Source: JAFGNV01 sp964612485
GTDB lineage: Bacteria; Chloroflexota; Anaerolineae; 4572-78; J111
NCBI GenBank assembly: GCA_964612485.1
Contig: CAZTFF010000026.1
Span: 4,561 to 68,560, forward strand
Direction of reading: 5' to 3'
DNA length: 64,000 nt
Shown here: positions 32,294 to 40,217 of the stretch, piece after piece
Layout: the number at the start of each line of letters is the position of its first letter
How positions within the stretch are numbered: position 1 is the stretch's first letter
Notes under the pieces: generated by a model
Told to the model about the DNA's origin: nothing
Database searches by the model: none
The model's input: only the letters and a program-made list of their open reading frames with translations
Position numbers and translations under genes: made by a program

Positions 32294-32800
32294 TTAATAG
32301 TAAGGCTGGTAAACAGGCTGTTCATAGTGGGGGGCATTATAACCATCGCCGCAGCCCTGGTAGCAGCCGCAGTTACCGCCGCCATACGGAATGTAAAGCA
32401 CCTGGCCGGTATAGATACGATTTGGGTTGTAAAGGTTGTTGGCGCGGGCAATTGCCCAAACGCTTGTGCCATACCGATAGGCGATACTGCTCAATGTTTC
32501 GCCTCGATGCACCCGGTGATGCACGCCGCCGCCATCACCGCAAGGGGGATGACCCGGCTGGTATCCCGAAGGAATGTATAGCACCTGCCCGGCATAAATG
32601 TAGTTCGGGTTGTAAAGGTTGTTAGCGCGGGCAATAGCATAAGGATTAACGCCGTAGTAACGGCCCAGGCTAAACAAGGTTTCGCCGTAACGCACCGTGT
32701 GGTAAGTTCCGCCGTAAGTATCACCTTTGGCCGAGACCACCGATACGCTCAAGGCCAACATTAAGACTACCATTAAAGTTACAAGTATATATTTTTTCAT
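32294..32800 (-). CDS. Secreted protein with two LysM domains
   Basis: 168 residues from ATG 32800 (AGGAGG 6 nt upstream; an ATG one codon earlier is possible). A signal peptide (about 1-24, ILVTLMVVLMLALSVSVVSA) precedes two LysM domains (YHTVRYGETLFSLGRYYGVN and HHRVHRGETLSSIAYRYGTS, each ending GQVLYIP). The C-terminal tail is Gly/Cys/Tyr-rich (GGGNCGCYQGCGDGY). It is 8 nt after the first LysM gene, same operon. Secreted and wall-bound. Confidence 0.85.
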   Translation of the reverse strand: MKKYILVTLMVVLMLALSVSVVSAKGDTYGGTYHTVRYGETLFSLGRYYGVNPYAIARANNLYNPNYIYAGQVLYIPSGYQPGHPPCGDGGGVHHRVHRGETLSSIAYRYGTSVWAIARANNLYNPNRIYTGQVLYIPYGGGNCGCYQGCGDGYNAPHYEQPVYQPYY

Positions 32801-32811
32801 CATTTACCTCC

Positions 32812-33285
32812 TTAGTAGCAATTATAGTAATAGCCACAGGTGTAGCTATAGCGTCGATAGGTAGGGTGGTTGTTCCAGTAATAATAACCGGTTTGATCAT
32901 ATCCATGGCCGTAGGAGGGGTATCCACAACCGGGATAATGACACGGGGGTTTTTGCACCGGCGGTTTTGGATGCGCCGGAGGGCATGGCTTTCCACAGCC
33001 GCAGGCCCCACAATCGGACCAACCATCGCTGGCCGGGATGTAGAGCACCTGGCCGGCATAAATACAATTTGGATTGACCAATCCATTTGCTTTGGAAATA
33101 CTATAGGGATAAACGCCATACAGCCGGCCGATACTAAAAAGCGTTTCTCCATACTGAACGGTGTGGTATACACCTCCACCTGCCGGCGGTGCTGCCTGGG
33201 CATCGGCTACCACGGCAACCTGTAGCAGTAATATTACTAACACCAGAGGTATTACAAATTTGAAAATAGAAAAGATTTTCTTCAC
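32812..33285 (-). CDS. Secreted single-LysM protein with Tyr/Cys-rich tail
   Basis: 157 residues from GTG 33285 (TTGGAGG 5 nt upstream). A signal peptide (IFKFVIPLVLVILLLQVAVV) is followed by one LysM (about 40-85: YHTVQYGETLFSIGRLYGVY...GQVLYIP) and a Cys/Pro/Tyr-rich tail (CGACGCGKPCPPAHP...SYTCGYYYNCY). The eight or more Cys suggest disulfides. It precedes the two-LysM gene; a duplication of one ancestor is likely. Confidence 0.85.
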   Translation of the reverse strand: MKKIFSIFKFVIPLVLVILLLQVAVVADAQAAPPAGGGVYHTVQYGETLFSIGRLYGVYPYSISKANGLVNPNCIYAGQVLYIPASDGWSDCGACGCGKPCPPAHPKPPVQKPPCHYPGCGYPSYGHGYDQTGYYYWNNHPTYRRYSYTCGYYYNCY

Positions 33286-33450
33286 GTTTTCCTCCAAAAA
33301 AATTAGGTAATTGAATTCATCCCCACATTTCCTGACAATTTTCTACATGCGCCCACTCCTTTTATCAGCTACCGGTCATCCCCAATCCCAGTAGCGACAA
33401 GAAAAATTTTTTAGCCTACATAGAACGCACTATGTAAAGCTCTTATGTTA
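33286..33450 (-). promoter_or_regulatory. Long 5' leader of the LysM operon
   Basis: About 165 nt between the predicted transcription start and GTG 33285. It includes GCTAC...GTAGC able to pair around GGGATTGGGGATGACCG. Cell-wall gene leaders often hold c-di-AMP riboswitches, but I do not see that consensus. Role unknown. Confidence 0.35.
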
Positions 33451-33456
33451 AAATCC

Positions 33457-33485
33457 ATTATATCGGGACTCTGTTTTTATTGCAA
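33457..33485 (-). promoter_or_regulatory. Promoter of the LysM operon
   Basis: Minus-strand TTGCAA (33485-33480), 17-nt spacer, TATAAT (33462-33457). Confidence 0.65.
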
Positions 33486-33607
33486 TAGGAATTAGACATA
33501 ACATTAAAATTAACTTGCCATAAAGTAGGTAACTAGAAAAATTTGTGAGAATTTCTTATTTTACGGCCCAAAAATTGAATTTTTGAGTCTTTTTGGCGGG
33601 TATAAAC

Positions 33608-33645
33608 AAAAAAGCCCAATACCTGCTTTTGAGTGGATCGGGCTT
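33608..33645 (-). terminator. Terminator of the candidate sRNA
   Basis: Minus-strand AAGCCC/GGGCTT stem with internal loop, then six T. Confidence 0.6.
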
Positions 33646-33772
33646 CTATTTCAACGTTTTCTCAGTAAACTTTCTCCTTTAACGGACTGCAACGTTAAAA
33701 TCTCAAAGAGCCGTTGCGACGGCCTATCAGTTTAAGGTTGTCAAAGAACAAGGACCTGCTTATTGCTGACTT
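33608..33772 (-). ncRNA. Candidate small RNA, about 165 nt
   Basis: In the 794-nt gap 33298-34091 there is no good long reading frame, but the minus strand shows a promoter (33779-33807) followed by hairpins: GCCGT/ACGGC with loop CGCA, and TTTAACG/CGTTAAA with an 8-nt loop. It ends at AAGCCC/GGGCTT followed by TTTTTT (33608-33645). This is the layout of an independently transcribed sRNA. No known family recognised; 6S-like pairing of the ends not seen. Confidence 0.45.
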
Positions 33773-33778
33773 ATCTCT

Positions 33779-33807
33779 ATTTTACCAATAAATTAGCATT
33801 GATTCAA
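33779..33807 (-). promoter_or_regulatory. Promoter of the candidate sRNA
   Basis: Minus-strand TTGAAT (33807-33802), 17-nt spacer, TAAAAT (33784-33779). Confidence 0.55.
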
Positions 33808-33876
33808 GCCGTTTTTTAACATAACGTTATAAACTTTTGTCCTATATTATGTCTATTACTACACGCAGACGTATTT

Positions 33877-33909
33877 AAAACAAGAAGCCCGGCAATAATG
33901 CCGGGCTTC
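33877..33909 (-). terminator. Terminator of the AmrS-like gene
   Basis: Perfect 11-bp stem GAAGCCCGGCA/TGCCGGGCTTC, loop of 4, followed on the minus strand by TTGTTTTAA, about 183 nt past the stop at 34092. Confidence 0.75.
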
Positions 33910-33926
33910 CCAAAAAGGAGGAGAAG

Positions 33927-33974
33927 ATGAACATGCCTTTGGCCCAAATTAATTGGCGAACCGTTGTTGGCTGA
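33927..33974 (+). CDS. Possible 15-residue microprotein or leader peptide
   Basis: ATG 33927 follows AGGAGGAG at optimal distance and encodes MNMPLAQINWRTVVG then TGA. The strong ribosome site is the only support. No downstream plus-strand gene follows closely. Confidence 0.25.
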   Translation: MNMPLAQINWRTVVG

Positions 33975-34091
33975 ATTATCTAAGCTAAACACATTAGCAT
34001 GTTTGATGGTTTAAATATAACACGTCAACTTCTGTCCTGCTCGACGTAAACTCTACGGAATCTCTACGCTAAAGAAATACCCGATGAATAA

Positions 34092-35234
34092 TTATACTCT
34101 CACCTGCACCGGGCGGCGCATAAAAACCTCGTTGGCCGGGCCGGTTCTTACCATGGCAGGAGAATCGGGCCAGATGCCGGGAAGAAAATGTTGGCAATTA
34201 GGGCACGTCCCTGACTCGGTCAGGTTATACTGCAAAATCAGATACCCATATCGCTCAACAAGCAGCGTTTGGCAACGGGGGCAATAGGTGTTCTCCCAGT
34301 TACCCACCTGCCCCGGTCGATTGCCGGCATACACAAATTGCAAGCCGGCCTCCACACCAATCTCCGCCGCCCGAATGAGCATATCAGAAGTGGTGTTGTC
34401 GGGTTCGGTCATTTTGTAATCTTGATGAAAGGCCGTGACATGCCAGGGAATTTCCGGCGAAATCCCGGCGATAAATCGAGCCGCGTCCCATAATTCATCA
34501 TTGGAATCATTGAAGCCGGGGATCACCAGGGTCAGCACTTCCAGCCAGAACCCCCGCTTGTGCAATTCTTCAATCGTCCACAATACATGTTTGAGCTGGC
34601 CGCCTAGTTCACGGTAGTTTTTCTGCTGCATCGATTTCAGGTCAACTTTATAACAATCCGTGAAAGGTTTGATGTATTCCAGGGCTTCCGGGGTGGCATT
34701 GCCGTTAGACACAAACCCTGTCACCAACCCGGCTTCTTTGGCCTGCCGGAAAATCTCGCGCGACCATTCTGCCGTAATCAGCGGTTCGTTGTAGCTGCTT
34801 ACCACCAGCCGGGCATCGGTTTCGTGCGCAACCTGCACCAGGCGCTCCGGTGAAACCGTCGTGGGAGCGACCCCGGCGGCCTCGTCGCGCAAAGCCTGGC
34901 TGGTAACCCAATTCTGGCAGTAACCGCAGTGGAAATCGCAGCCCAGCATGCCAAAGGTCAGGGCATTGCTGCCGGGCATAGCGTGGAAAAACGGTTTCTT
35001 TTCTACCGGATCGCTCTGGATACCGGCGGCATAGCCAAACGGCACTCGGAGCGTTCCATTTTCATTGTATCGAACCTGGCAGATACCGCGCCGGCCAGGA
35101 AAGATCACGCAGCGATGCCCGCAGGCAACGCAGCGAATTTTATCATTATCTAATTTTTCGTAGAGTTTCCCTTCAATCGTGGCCTCATCCAGCACTTCTT
35201 GAAGGGTTACACCCGAACGGAAAAATTTACTCAT
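34092..35234 (-). CDS. AmrS-type radical SAM enzyme (AmmeMemoRadiSam system)
   Basis: 380 residues. The 4Fe-4S site is CDFHCGYC (C-x3-C-x2-C) near residue 100. Extra Cys pairs lie at the N-terminus (CVACGHRC, then C) and in the C-terminal zinc-like CPRC...CPNC. The C-terminal region LQFVYAGNRPGQVGNWENTY is typical of AmrS and PflA-like proteins. The usual AMMECR1 and MEMO partners are not adjacent. Its own promoter and operator-like palindrome lie upstream. Substrate unknown. Confidence 0.85.
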   Translation of the reverse strand: MSKFFRSGVTLQEVLDEATIEGKLYEKLDNDKIRCVACGHRCVIFPGRRGICQVRYNENGTLRVPFGYAAGIQSDPVEKKPFFHAMPGSNALTFGMLGCDFHCGYCQNWVTSQALRDEAAGVAPTTVSPERLVQVAHETDARLVVSSYNEPLITAEWSREIFRQAKEAGLVTGFVSNGNATPEALEYIKPFTDCYKVDLKSMQQKNYRELGGQLKHVLWTIEELHKRGFWLEVLTLVIPGFNDSNDELWDAARFIAGISPEIPWHVTAFHQDYKMTEPDNTTSDMLIRAAEIGVEAGLQFVYAGNRPGQVGNWENTYCPRCQTLLVERYGYLILQYNLTESGTCPNCQHFLPGIWPDSPAMVRTGPANEVFMRRPVQVRV

Positions 35235-35257
35235 AAAAATACCCCTTTCTCCTTATA

Positions 35258-35286
35258 ATTGTACTCTGCGCAGAAAGGGGTGTCAA
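35258..35286 (-). promoter_or_regulatory. Promoter of the AmrS-like gene with palindromic operator
   Basis: Minus-strand TTGACA (35286-35281), 17-nt spacer, TACAAT (35263-35258). The perfect palindrome TCTGCGCAGA (35265-35274) sits in the spacer, where a repressor would block RNA polymerase. Confidence 0.75.
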
Positions 35287-35308
35287 TGAAACTTTGTTAG
35301 AAAGGCGT

Positions 35309-35998
35309 TTAAATTTCCAACGAACTGCCCGGTTGTAACACACGGATATTTGTATCAGTTTCGGCTTCAACGCGCCTGGCCCAGGCCTGAGCATCCTGTT
35401 CAATCAAAGGCCAGGTATTGTAATGGCACGGCACGGCAATTTTGGGCCGGATCATTTTTACGGCCCGCAGGGCGTCATCCGGCCCCATCGTAAAATTATC
35501 GCCAATGGGCAGCACGCAGAGATCAATTCCCTCTTCTCCATAAAGGCGCATACTGTCAAACAAACCCGTATCGCAGGCCAGGTAAATTTTTGTGTTCTCG
35601 GCGGTAATCAGAAAACCAGCCGGGTTCCCGCCGTAGCTGCCATCAGGCAGGCCGGAACCGTGGTGAGCAATGGTCAATTTCACATATCCAAAATCATACT
35701 GATACCCACCCCCAATGTGTTGGGCGTGAGTTTGCGCTTCGGGGATGCCCTGTTTCTGTAACCAACTGATAATCTCAAAATTGGCTATAATCATAGCGCC
35801 GGTTCGTTTGGCAATGGACGTCAAATCTGCCACGTGGTCACCGTGGCCGTGGGAAATCAGGATGTAATCTGCCTCAACAGAATCCGGCGATACATTGGTG
35901 CTGGGATTGTCGGTTAAAAAGGGATCCACCAGAACTTTTTTGTCGCCAATTTCCAAATAGTGAGTGCCGTGCCCGATATAGGTATATTTTATACTCAT
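35309..35998 (-). CDS. UPF0173-type metal-dependent hydrolase
   Basis: 229 residues. Metallo-beta-lactamase fold of the UPF0173 (YtkL-like) family: metal motif ISHGHGDHVAD, further ligands in IAHHGSG, LACDTGLFD and VPCHYNTWP. GGGAGG lies 7 nt upstream of ATG 35998. Cytoplasmic; substrate of this family is not established. Confidence 0.88.
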   Translation of the reverse strand: MSIKYTYIGHGTHYLEIGDKKVLVDPFLTDNPSTNVSPDSVEADYILISHGHGDHVADLTSIAKRTGAMIIANFEIISWLQKQGIPEAQTHAQHIGGGYQYDFGYVKLTIAHHGSGLPDGSYGGNPAGFLITAENTKIYLACDTGLFDSMRLYGEEGIDLCVLPIGDNFTMGPDDALRAVKMIRPKIAVPCHYNTWPLIEQDAQAWARRVEAETDTNIRVLQPGSSLEI

Positions 35999-36044
35999 TG
36001 TTTCCTCCCGTTAAAATTCTTTAGTTTTATGTAAACTTTTTTTT

Positions 36045-36065
36045 AAAAACGCGCACAAATTGTGC
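36045..36065 (-). terminator. Possible terminator of the XRE-cupin regulator gene
   Basis: Palindrome GCACAAATTGTGC (36053-36065) followed on the minus strand by TTTTT. The short stem could equally be an operator for the UPF0173 gene. Confidence 0.4.
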
Positions 36066-36086
36066 CCGGCTTATGAACCCATTTCA

Positions 36087-36695
36087 TCAACCCAGATGCG
36101 TTACCGAAGGATAATCGGGAAAATGCCGGCGGGTAGAGCGATGGGACTCGTCTGACTCTTCCAAAATCAGCAGCATTTGCGCTTCCGATTCGGTAGGGTT
36201 ATGCCAGCGATGGGGAAGTTCCGCTTCAAACAGAAGCAAATCTCCTTGGTTGAGTAAATAGACGTTTTTATCGATCTCGTACTTTAGCTGCCCCAGCAGA
36301 CAATATACAAATTCATGGCCGGAATGAACAACATCCTGGTCTCCACTGCCGGAACCGGGCTGTAATACCATAAAAAATGGCTCCAGTTGTTGTCCTTTTA
36401 GCTTCTGCCCCAATCCGCTTATGGAGATGCCTCCGCTTTGCATCAGCGGGCGATCCGTTCCTTTGATATGAATGACGCTGGTTTCCGCATCGTCGGCAAA
36501 AAAATAGCTGATTTTTACATTGAGCGCGCCGGCCAAACTTTGCAGCGTAGAAACACTGGGCGAAATTTCATTCCGCTCAATGAGACTCACCGCGTTCACC
36601 GAAATGCCGGCCTGCGTCGCCAATTCCCGTTGGGTTAAACGTCGTTCTTTTCGTAAGATGCGCAGCCTTGCCCCTAAAGATGATGTTTGCTTCAC
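36087..36695 (-). CDS. XRE-family regulator with cupin domain
   Basis: 202 residues from GTG 36695 (AAAGGAG 5 nt upstream); the frame continues 58 codons upstream but across the promoter. The helix-turn-helix is at about 8-62 (LRILRKERRLTQRELATQAG, ISVNAVSLIERNEISPSVST). A C-terminal cupin follows (about 110-185: GDQDVVHSGHEFVYCLLGQL, GDLLLFEAELPHRWHNPTES). This PuuR/SutR-like build senses small metabolites through the cupin. Target genes unknown. Confidence 0.88.
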   Translation of the reverse strand: MKQTSSLGARLRILRKERRLTQRELATQAGISVNAVSLIERNEISPSVSTLQSLAGALNVKISYFFADDAETSVIHIKGTDRPLMQSGGISISGLGQKLKGQQLEPFFMVLQPGSGSGDQDVVHSGHEFVYCLLGQLKYEIDKNVYLLNQGDLLLFEAELPHRWHNPTESEAQMLLILEESDESHRSTRRHFPDYPSVTHLG

Positions 36696-36827
36696 GATCA
36701 CTCCTTTGCAGTAAGTTCTGTAGTAAAAAACAGAAGTGGATAACGAGTGACCCCCCCAATAACAAACCAAATGCTGTTCTTCCCACAAATTTGGTAATAC
36801 AGCCATTTTAATTTTAAAGCTATAGCA

Positions 36828-36856
36828 AGTATACTGTAATTTTACATGGTTTTCAA
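36828..36856 (-). promoter_or_regulatory. Promoter of the XRE-cupin regulator gene
   Basis: Minus-strand TTGAAA (36856-36851), 17-nt spacer, TATACT (36833-36828); leader about 125 nt. Confidence 0.7.
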
Positions 36857-36957
36857 ACAAAAACGCCAAATTTAACGTAATTTAAGCGAAAACGAAAAAA
36901 ACGGTCAGGCAATCACGAGCCTATCAGGAAGTTCAATTTCTAATCAACCCAAGAGCA

Positions 36958-36966
36958 TGCTACAAT
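36958..36966 (+). promoter_or_regulatory. Possible extended -10 promoter of def
   Basis: TGCTACAAT is an extended -10 match about 150 nt before the def start; no convincing -35. The region between also contains a G-rich then C-rich hairpin (about 37003-37045). Confidence 0.35.
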
Positions 36967-37117
36967 AAATAGAATAGATACCCGTGCAATAGCCGCACAA
37001 GGAGGGGGGGGATGAGGGGGGAACTACCCCTCCATGCCCCCACCCCTTCGGAGAATTCTTCAACCTATTGCACAGGTCGATAGAAGAGTAGCGAAAGGAT
37101 ATGGATTTAATAAAAAT

Positions 37118-37675
37118 ATGGCAGTGAGAGATATTGTTTTATATTCAAATAATGAGGCGGCCCTGCGCAAGAAAAGCGAGCCGGTTAGAGTTATCAACCG
37201 GCGCGTTAAAAAACTCATCAAGGATTTGAAAGAGACGCTGGACACCCACCCCGAAGGCATTGGCCTGGCTGCTCCCCAGATCAACGTTCACCAGCGCGTG
37301 GTGGTTGTCCGGCTCAACAACCGCAGTGAAGAGGAGCAAGCGCCGGACCCCCCCATTGCCCTGATCAATCCCGAGATTATCGAGGTTGGGAACGAGCAAC
37401 GGGATTTTGACGGCTGTTTGAGTTTCCCCGGCCTGTTTGCCGACACCGTTCGGCCCCATTACCTGCGGGTCAAAGGATTAGATGAAACCGGCCGGCCCTT
37501 TGAACGCGTGTTTGAAGATTTTGACGCGGTGCTGGTTCACCACGAGATCGATCATCTGGATGGCGTACTTTTTATTGACCGGCTTGAATCTGTTGACGAC
37601 CTGTACCGCGTGCGCGAAGATGAAGAGGGCAAACTGGTGCGCGTGCCCGTGGTTGCTATGGAAAAACAACGCTGA
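37118..37675 (+). CDS. def: Peptide deformylase
   Basis: 185 residues from ATG 37118 (MAVRDIV, matching family starts); the frame extends upstream but without homology. It removes the N-formyl group from nascent proteins. Metal and catalytic motifs: GIGLAAPQ, DGCLSFPG (usually EGCLS) and HEIDHLDG. TGA overlaps the methyltransferase ATG (TGATG). Confidence 0.95.
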   Translation: MAVRDIVLYSNNEAALRKKSEPVRVINRRVKKLIKDLKETLDTHPEGIGLAAPQINVHQRVVVVRLNNRSEEEQAPDPPIALINPEIIEVGNEQRDFDGCLSFPGLFADTVRPHYLRVKGLDETGRPFERVFEDFDAVLVHHEIDHLDGVLFIDRLESVDDLYRVREDEEGKLVRVPVVAMEKQR

Positions 37676-38241
37676 TGTTTGACCATTTTTCCTGGCTGGC
37701 GCCTTTTTACGACCGTATTTTCGACGGTCAGGATAAAGAACAACTTCAAACCTTGCTGGCGCTGCCTGCCGCCGGGCGTTTACTGGATGCCGGCGGCGGT
37801 ACCGGGCGTATTGCGGCCTCCTTTGAAAATCTGGCCGGGCAGCTGATTGTAACCGACATCTCGACCGGCATGCTGCAACAGGCAGTCCAAAAACCCTGCC
37901 TGGACCCGCTGCAAACCCATGTTGAGCGCCTGCCGTTTCCCGCCAATAGCTTTGAGCGCATTGTGGTGGTGGATGCTTTTCACCATTTTTGCAACCAGCA
38001 GGAATCGGTGGCCGAGTTGTGGCGCGTGCTGGCCCCCGGCGGAAGATTGGTGATAGAAGAACCCAATATTGAAACCTGGCCGGTCAAATTGGTGGCTCTG
38101 GCCGAAAAGCTGGCCTTGATGCAAAGTCACTTTTATCGGGCCGGCGCTATCAAAGAGATGTTTCACGCAGCAGCCCCCAGCGCCCACGTCAACATCCACA
38201 CCGACGATCAATACACAGCCTGGGTTGTGGTTCAGAAATAA
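37675..38241 (+). CDS. Class I SAM-dependent methyltransferase
   Basis: 188 residues of Methyltransf_11 type: SAM-binding LLDAGGGTGRIAASF, VTDISTGMLQQA, ERLPFPANSFERIVVVDAFH and LAPGGRLVIEEPN. The YDRIFDG N-terminus resembles UbiE/menaquinone methyltransferases, but substrate is unclear. Coupled to def. Confidence 0.85.
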   Translation: MFDHFSWLAPFYDRIFDGQDKEQLQTLLALPAAGRLLDAGGGTGRIAASFENLAGQLIVTDISTGMLQQAVQKPCLDPLQTHVERLPFPANSFERIVVVDAFHHFCNQQESVAELWRVLAPGGRLVIEEPNIETWPVKLVALAEKLALMQSHFYRAGAIKEMFHAAAPSAHVNIHTDDQYTAWVVVQK

Positions 38242-38260
38242 TCATCAAGGGAGATAAACA

Positions 38261-38920
38261 ATGACAAAATACCTGGTGTACGTTGAAACGGCAGGAGACC
38301 CCATCACCGGCCAAGTTCCCACCGCCCACGTGCCAAAATTACCGGGCGCATCGGCGCAGGGAAAAACCTTGGAAGAGGCCAAAGAAAAAATCAGCGAGGC
38401 GATTGCCGGTTATCTCACCCTGCTCCGCGATGTGGGCGAGCCGGTTCCCCGCGCCGGCGAAGGCATCGAGCTGGAATTTGAAGAAGTGGAGCAAACCACG
38501 TTTCCCACCGATTATGATAACCTGCACCCCAACGAGATGGAAATGTTGTTTCGGTGGATGGCCATTTCGCGGCAGGAGTTAGTTGATCTGGTGAAAGATC
38601 TGCCGGCGGAATCGTTTGATTGGAAACAGGCCGATGACGCCTCTTCTATCCGCGATCATCTTTGCAATATTGCTGAAGCCGACCTGTGGTACACCGACCG
38701 CCTCAAACGCTGGCCCGAAGCCCCGCTCTTTCGATTGGCCGCCACCCGGGGCATAGCCCTGGAACGGCTCCGCGCCCTGACCGAAGCAGATCTGAATAAC
38801 TTTACCATTTACGACGGCAAAAAGTGGACGCCGCGCAAAGTTATCCGCCGGATGCTGGAGCACGAGCGGGAACAAATCCAGCAGATTCGCGCCCTGCTGG
38901 CCGCTATGGACTCAAAATAA
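38261..38920 (+). CDS. HicB-like/DinB-like fusion protein
   Basis: 219 residues. The N-terminus (1-75) looks like the HicB/UPF0150 fold (KYLVYVETAGDPITGQVPTA, GKTLEEAKEKISEAIAGYL). The C-terminus (about 90-215) is a DinB-type four-helix bundle (FRWMAISRQELVDLVKDL, SIRDHLCNIAEADLWY, RRMLEHEREQIQQIRALLAA) with His at the metal positions. DinB-family proteins are thiol S-transferases or damage-inducible. Third gene of the def operon, followed by a strong terminator. Confidence 0.8.
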   Translation: MTKYLVYVETAGDPITGQVPTAHVPKLPGASAQGKTLEEAKEKISEAIAGYLTLLRDVGEPVPRAGEGIELEFEEVEQTTFPTDYDNLHPNEMEMLFRWMAISRQELVDLVKDLPAESFDWKQADDASSIRDHLCNIAEADLWYTDRLKRWPEAPLFRLAATRGIALERLRALTEADLNNFTIYDGKKWTPRKVIRRMLEHEREQIQQIRALLAAMDSK

Positions 38921-38934
38921 TCGGACTACATAAA

Positions 38935-38979
38935 AAACAAAACGGGCTTGCAGACGATTGTCCGCAGGCCCGTTTTTTA
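38935..38979. terminator. Bidirectional terminator between the def operon and pfkA
   Basis: A long GC-rich hairpin (CGGGC...GCCCG with inner TGC-GAC/GTC-GCA) flanked by A and T runs. It serves both convergent units. Confidence 0.9.
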
Positions 38980-39002
38980 TTTCAACCAAACAATTTTTTA
39001 GA

Positions 39003-40217
39003 TCAAACGTGAACGTGGTCATCGGCCATAATGAGCAGCGGCTTCATTTCAAAGCTGCGGTAGCGCGGGCGTAGGCGTTCGGTATTGTAATGTTCGGCCA
39101 CATTGACCAATTTTTTGGTGCTGGTCACGGCGTCAATGGGCATGTTGTCGTAGCGGCCATTTTTAACCACCACCAGGCGGCCATGTACGCCATCCAGGAT
39201 CAGGTCTAAGGCCAGGTTGCCAAACGCCATCGGCACAATCGAGTCAAGCGCATCGGGATCACCGCTGCGAGTCATGTAGCCCAATTTTTGGCTGATCACA
39301 TTGATCGGCCGGCCTTTGTTAAACTTAGCGGCGCGTCCTTTCAATTCCTCGGCCACACGGTCGCCCACGCCGCCCAACTTTTTGTGGCCGTAGGCATCGG
39401 TTTCCTGATCCATAAACTGCATATCGGCGCCGCCCCACTTGGCCCCTTCAGAAACCAATACCACCGAGTAGCGGCTGGGGTTATTAAAGCGGTCTTCAAC
39501 CAGCAGTTCGGTGAGTTTGTCCATATCAAACTCATATTCGGGGATCACGCAGCGGTCGGCAGCGCCGGCCAGGGTGGGCAACATTGCGGTGAAACCGGCG
39601 TAGCGGCCAAACACTTCCAGCACCAGGAAGCGCTCGTGGGAGCCGGCAGAGGTCCGCAGGTCGTGGGTCATTTTGATGGTGCGGGTCACGCAGGTGCTAA
39701 AGCCGATGCAGTAGTCGGTGCCGGGCACGTCGTTGTCCATGGTCTTGGGGATGGCCACAACTTTGAAACCTTCCTGGAACAGGCGCACGCCATAGCTCAA
39801 GGTGTCGTCGCCGCCGATGGGGATAAGATAATCGATACCCAGGTATTCCAGGTTTTTGATCACTTCCGGGGTCAGGTCGTTCATCTCATCGGTGTAGGTG
39901 TCTTTTAGATGTTCGGGGACACTCTCTTTAGCCACATGGCTGGGGCGGGTTCGAGAGCTGTGCAGGAATGTACCGCCCGTTCGCCCGGCTTTGTTCACAA
40001 TTTCAGAGGTGAGTTCCATGTAGTTTTCGCTATTGTCGTAATCTTTGTCGCGCACAATGTCGATGGTTCCACCCCAACCACGGCGAATACCAACCACCCG
40101 ATAACCTTCGCGGCGGGCGCGGATGGTGACCGCCCGGATAGCCGGGTTCAAGCCGGGAACGTCGCCGCCGCCGGTCAAAATACCAATAGTTCCTTTTGTT
40201 TTTTTGATGTTTGCCAT
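39003..40217 (-). CDS. pfkA: 6-phosphofructokinase, PPi-dependent type by signature
   Basis: 404 residues. Converts fructose 6-phosphate to fructose 1,6-bisphosphate in glycolysis. Nucleotide/PPi loop GILTGGGDVPGLN; LIPIGGDDTLSYG has Asp where ATP enzymes have Gly; PKTMDND has Lys where ATP enzymes have Gly. This Asp/Lys pair is the known signature of PPi-dependent enzymes. Substrate motif SHERFLVLEVFGRYAG. Single gene. Confidence 0.88.
   Translation of the reverse strand: MANIKKTKGTIGILTGGGDVPGLNPAIRAVTIRARREGYRVVGIRRGWGGTIDIVRDKDYDNSENYMELTSEIVNKAGRTGGTFLHSSRTRPSHVAKESVPEHLKDTYTDEMNDLTPEVIKNLEYLGIDYLIPIGGDDTLSYGVRLFQEGFKVVAIPKTMDNDVPGTDYCIGFSTCVTRTIKMTHDLRTSAGSHERFLVLEVFGRYAGFTAMLPTLAGAADRCVIPEYEFDMDKLTELLVEDRFNNPSRYSVVLVSEGAKWGGADMQFMDQETDAYGHKKLGGVGDRVAEELKGRAAKFNKGRPINVISQKLGYMTRSGDPDALDSIVPMAFGNLALDLILDGVHGRLVVVKNGRYDNMPIDAVTSTKKLVNVAEHYNTERLRPRYRSFEMKPLLIMADDHVHV

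Noticed and set aside
33286..33450. c-di-AMP or other known riboswitch in the LysM leader
   Set aside because: The conserved core sequences of the known classes were not found by eye.
36696..36869. N-terminal extension of the XRE-cupin regulator
   Set aside because: It would include the likely promoter at 36828-36856, and the GTG 36695 has an optimal ribosome site.
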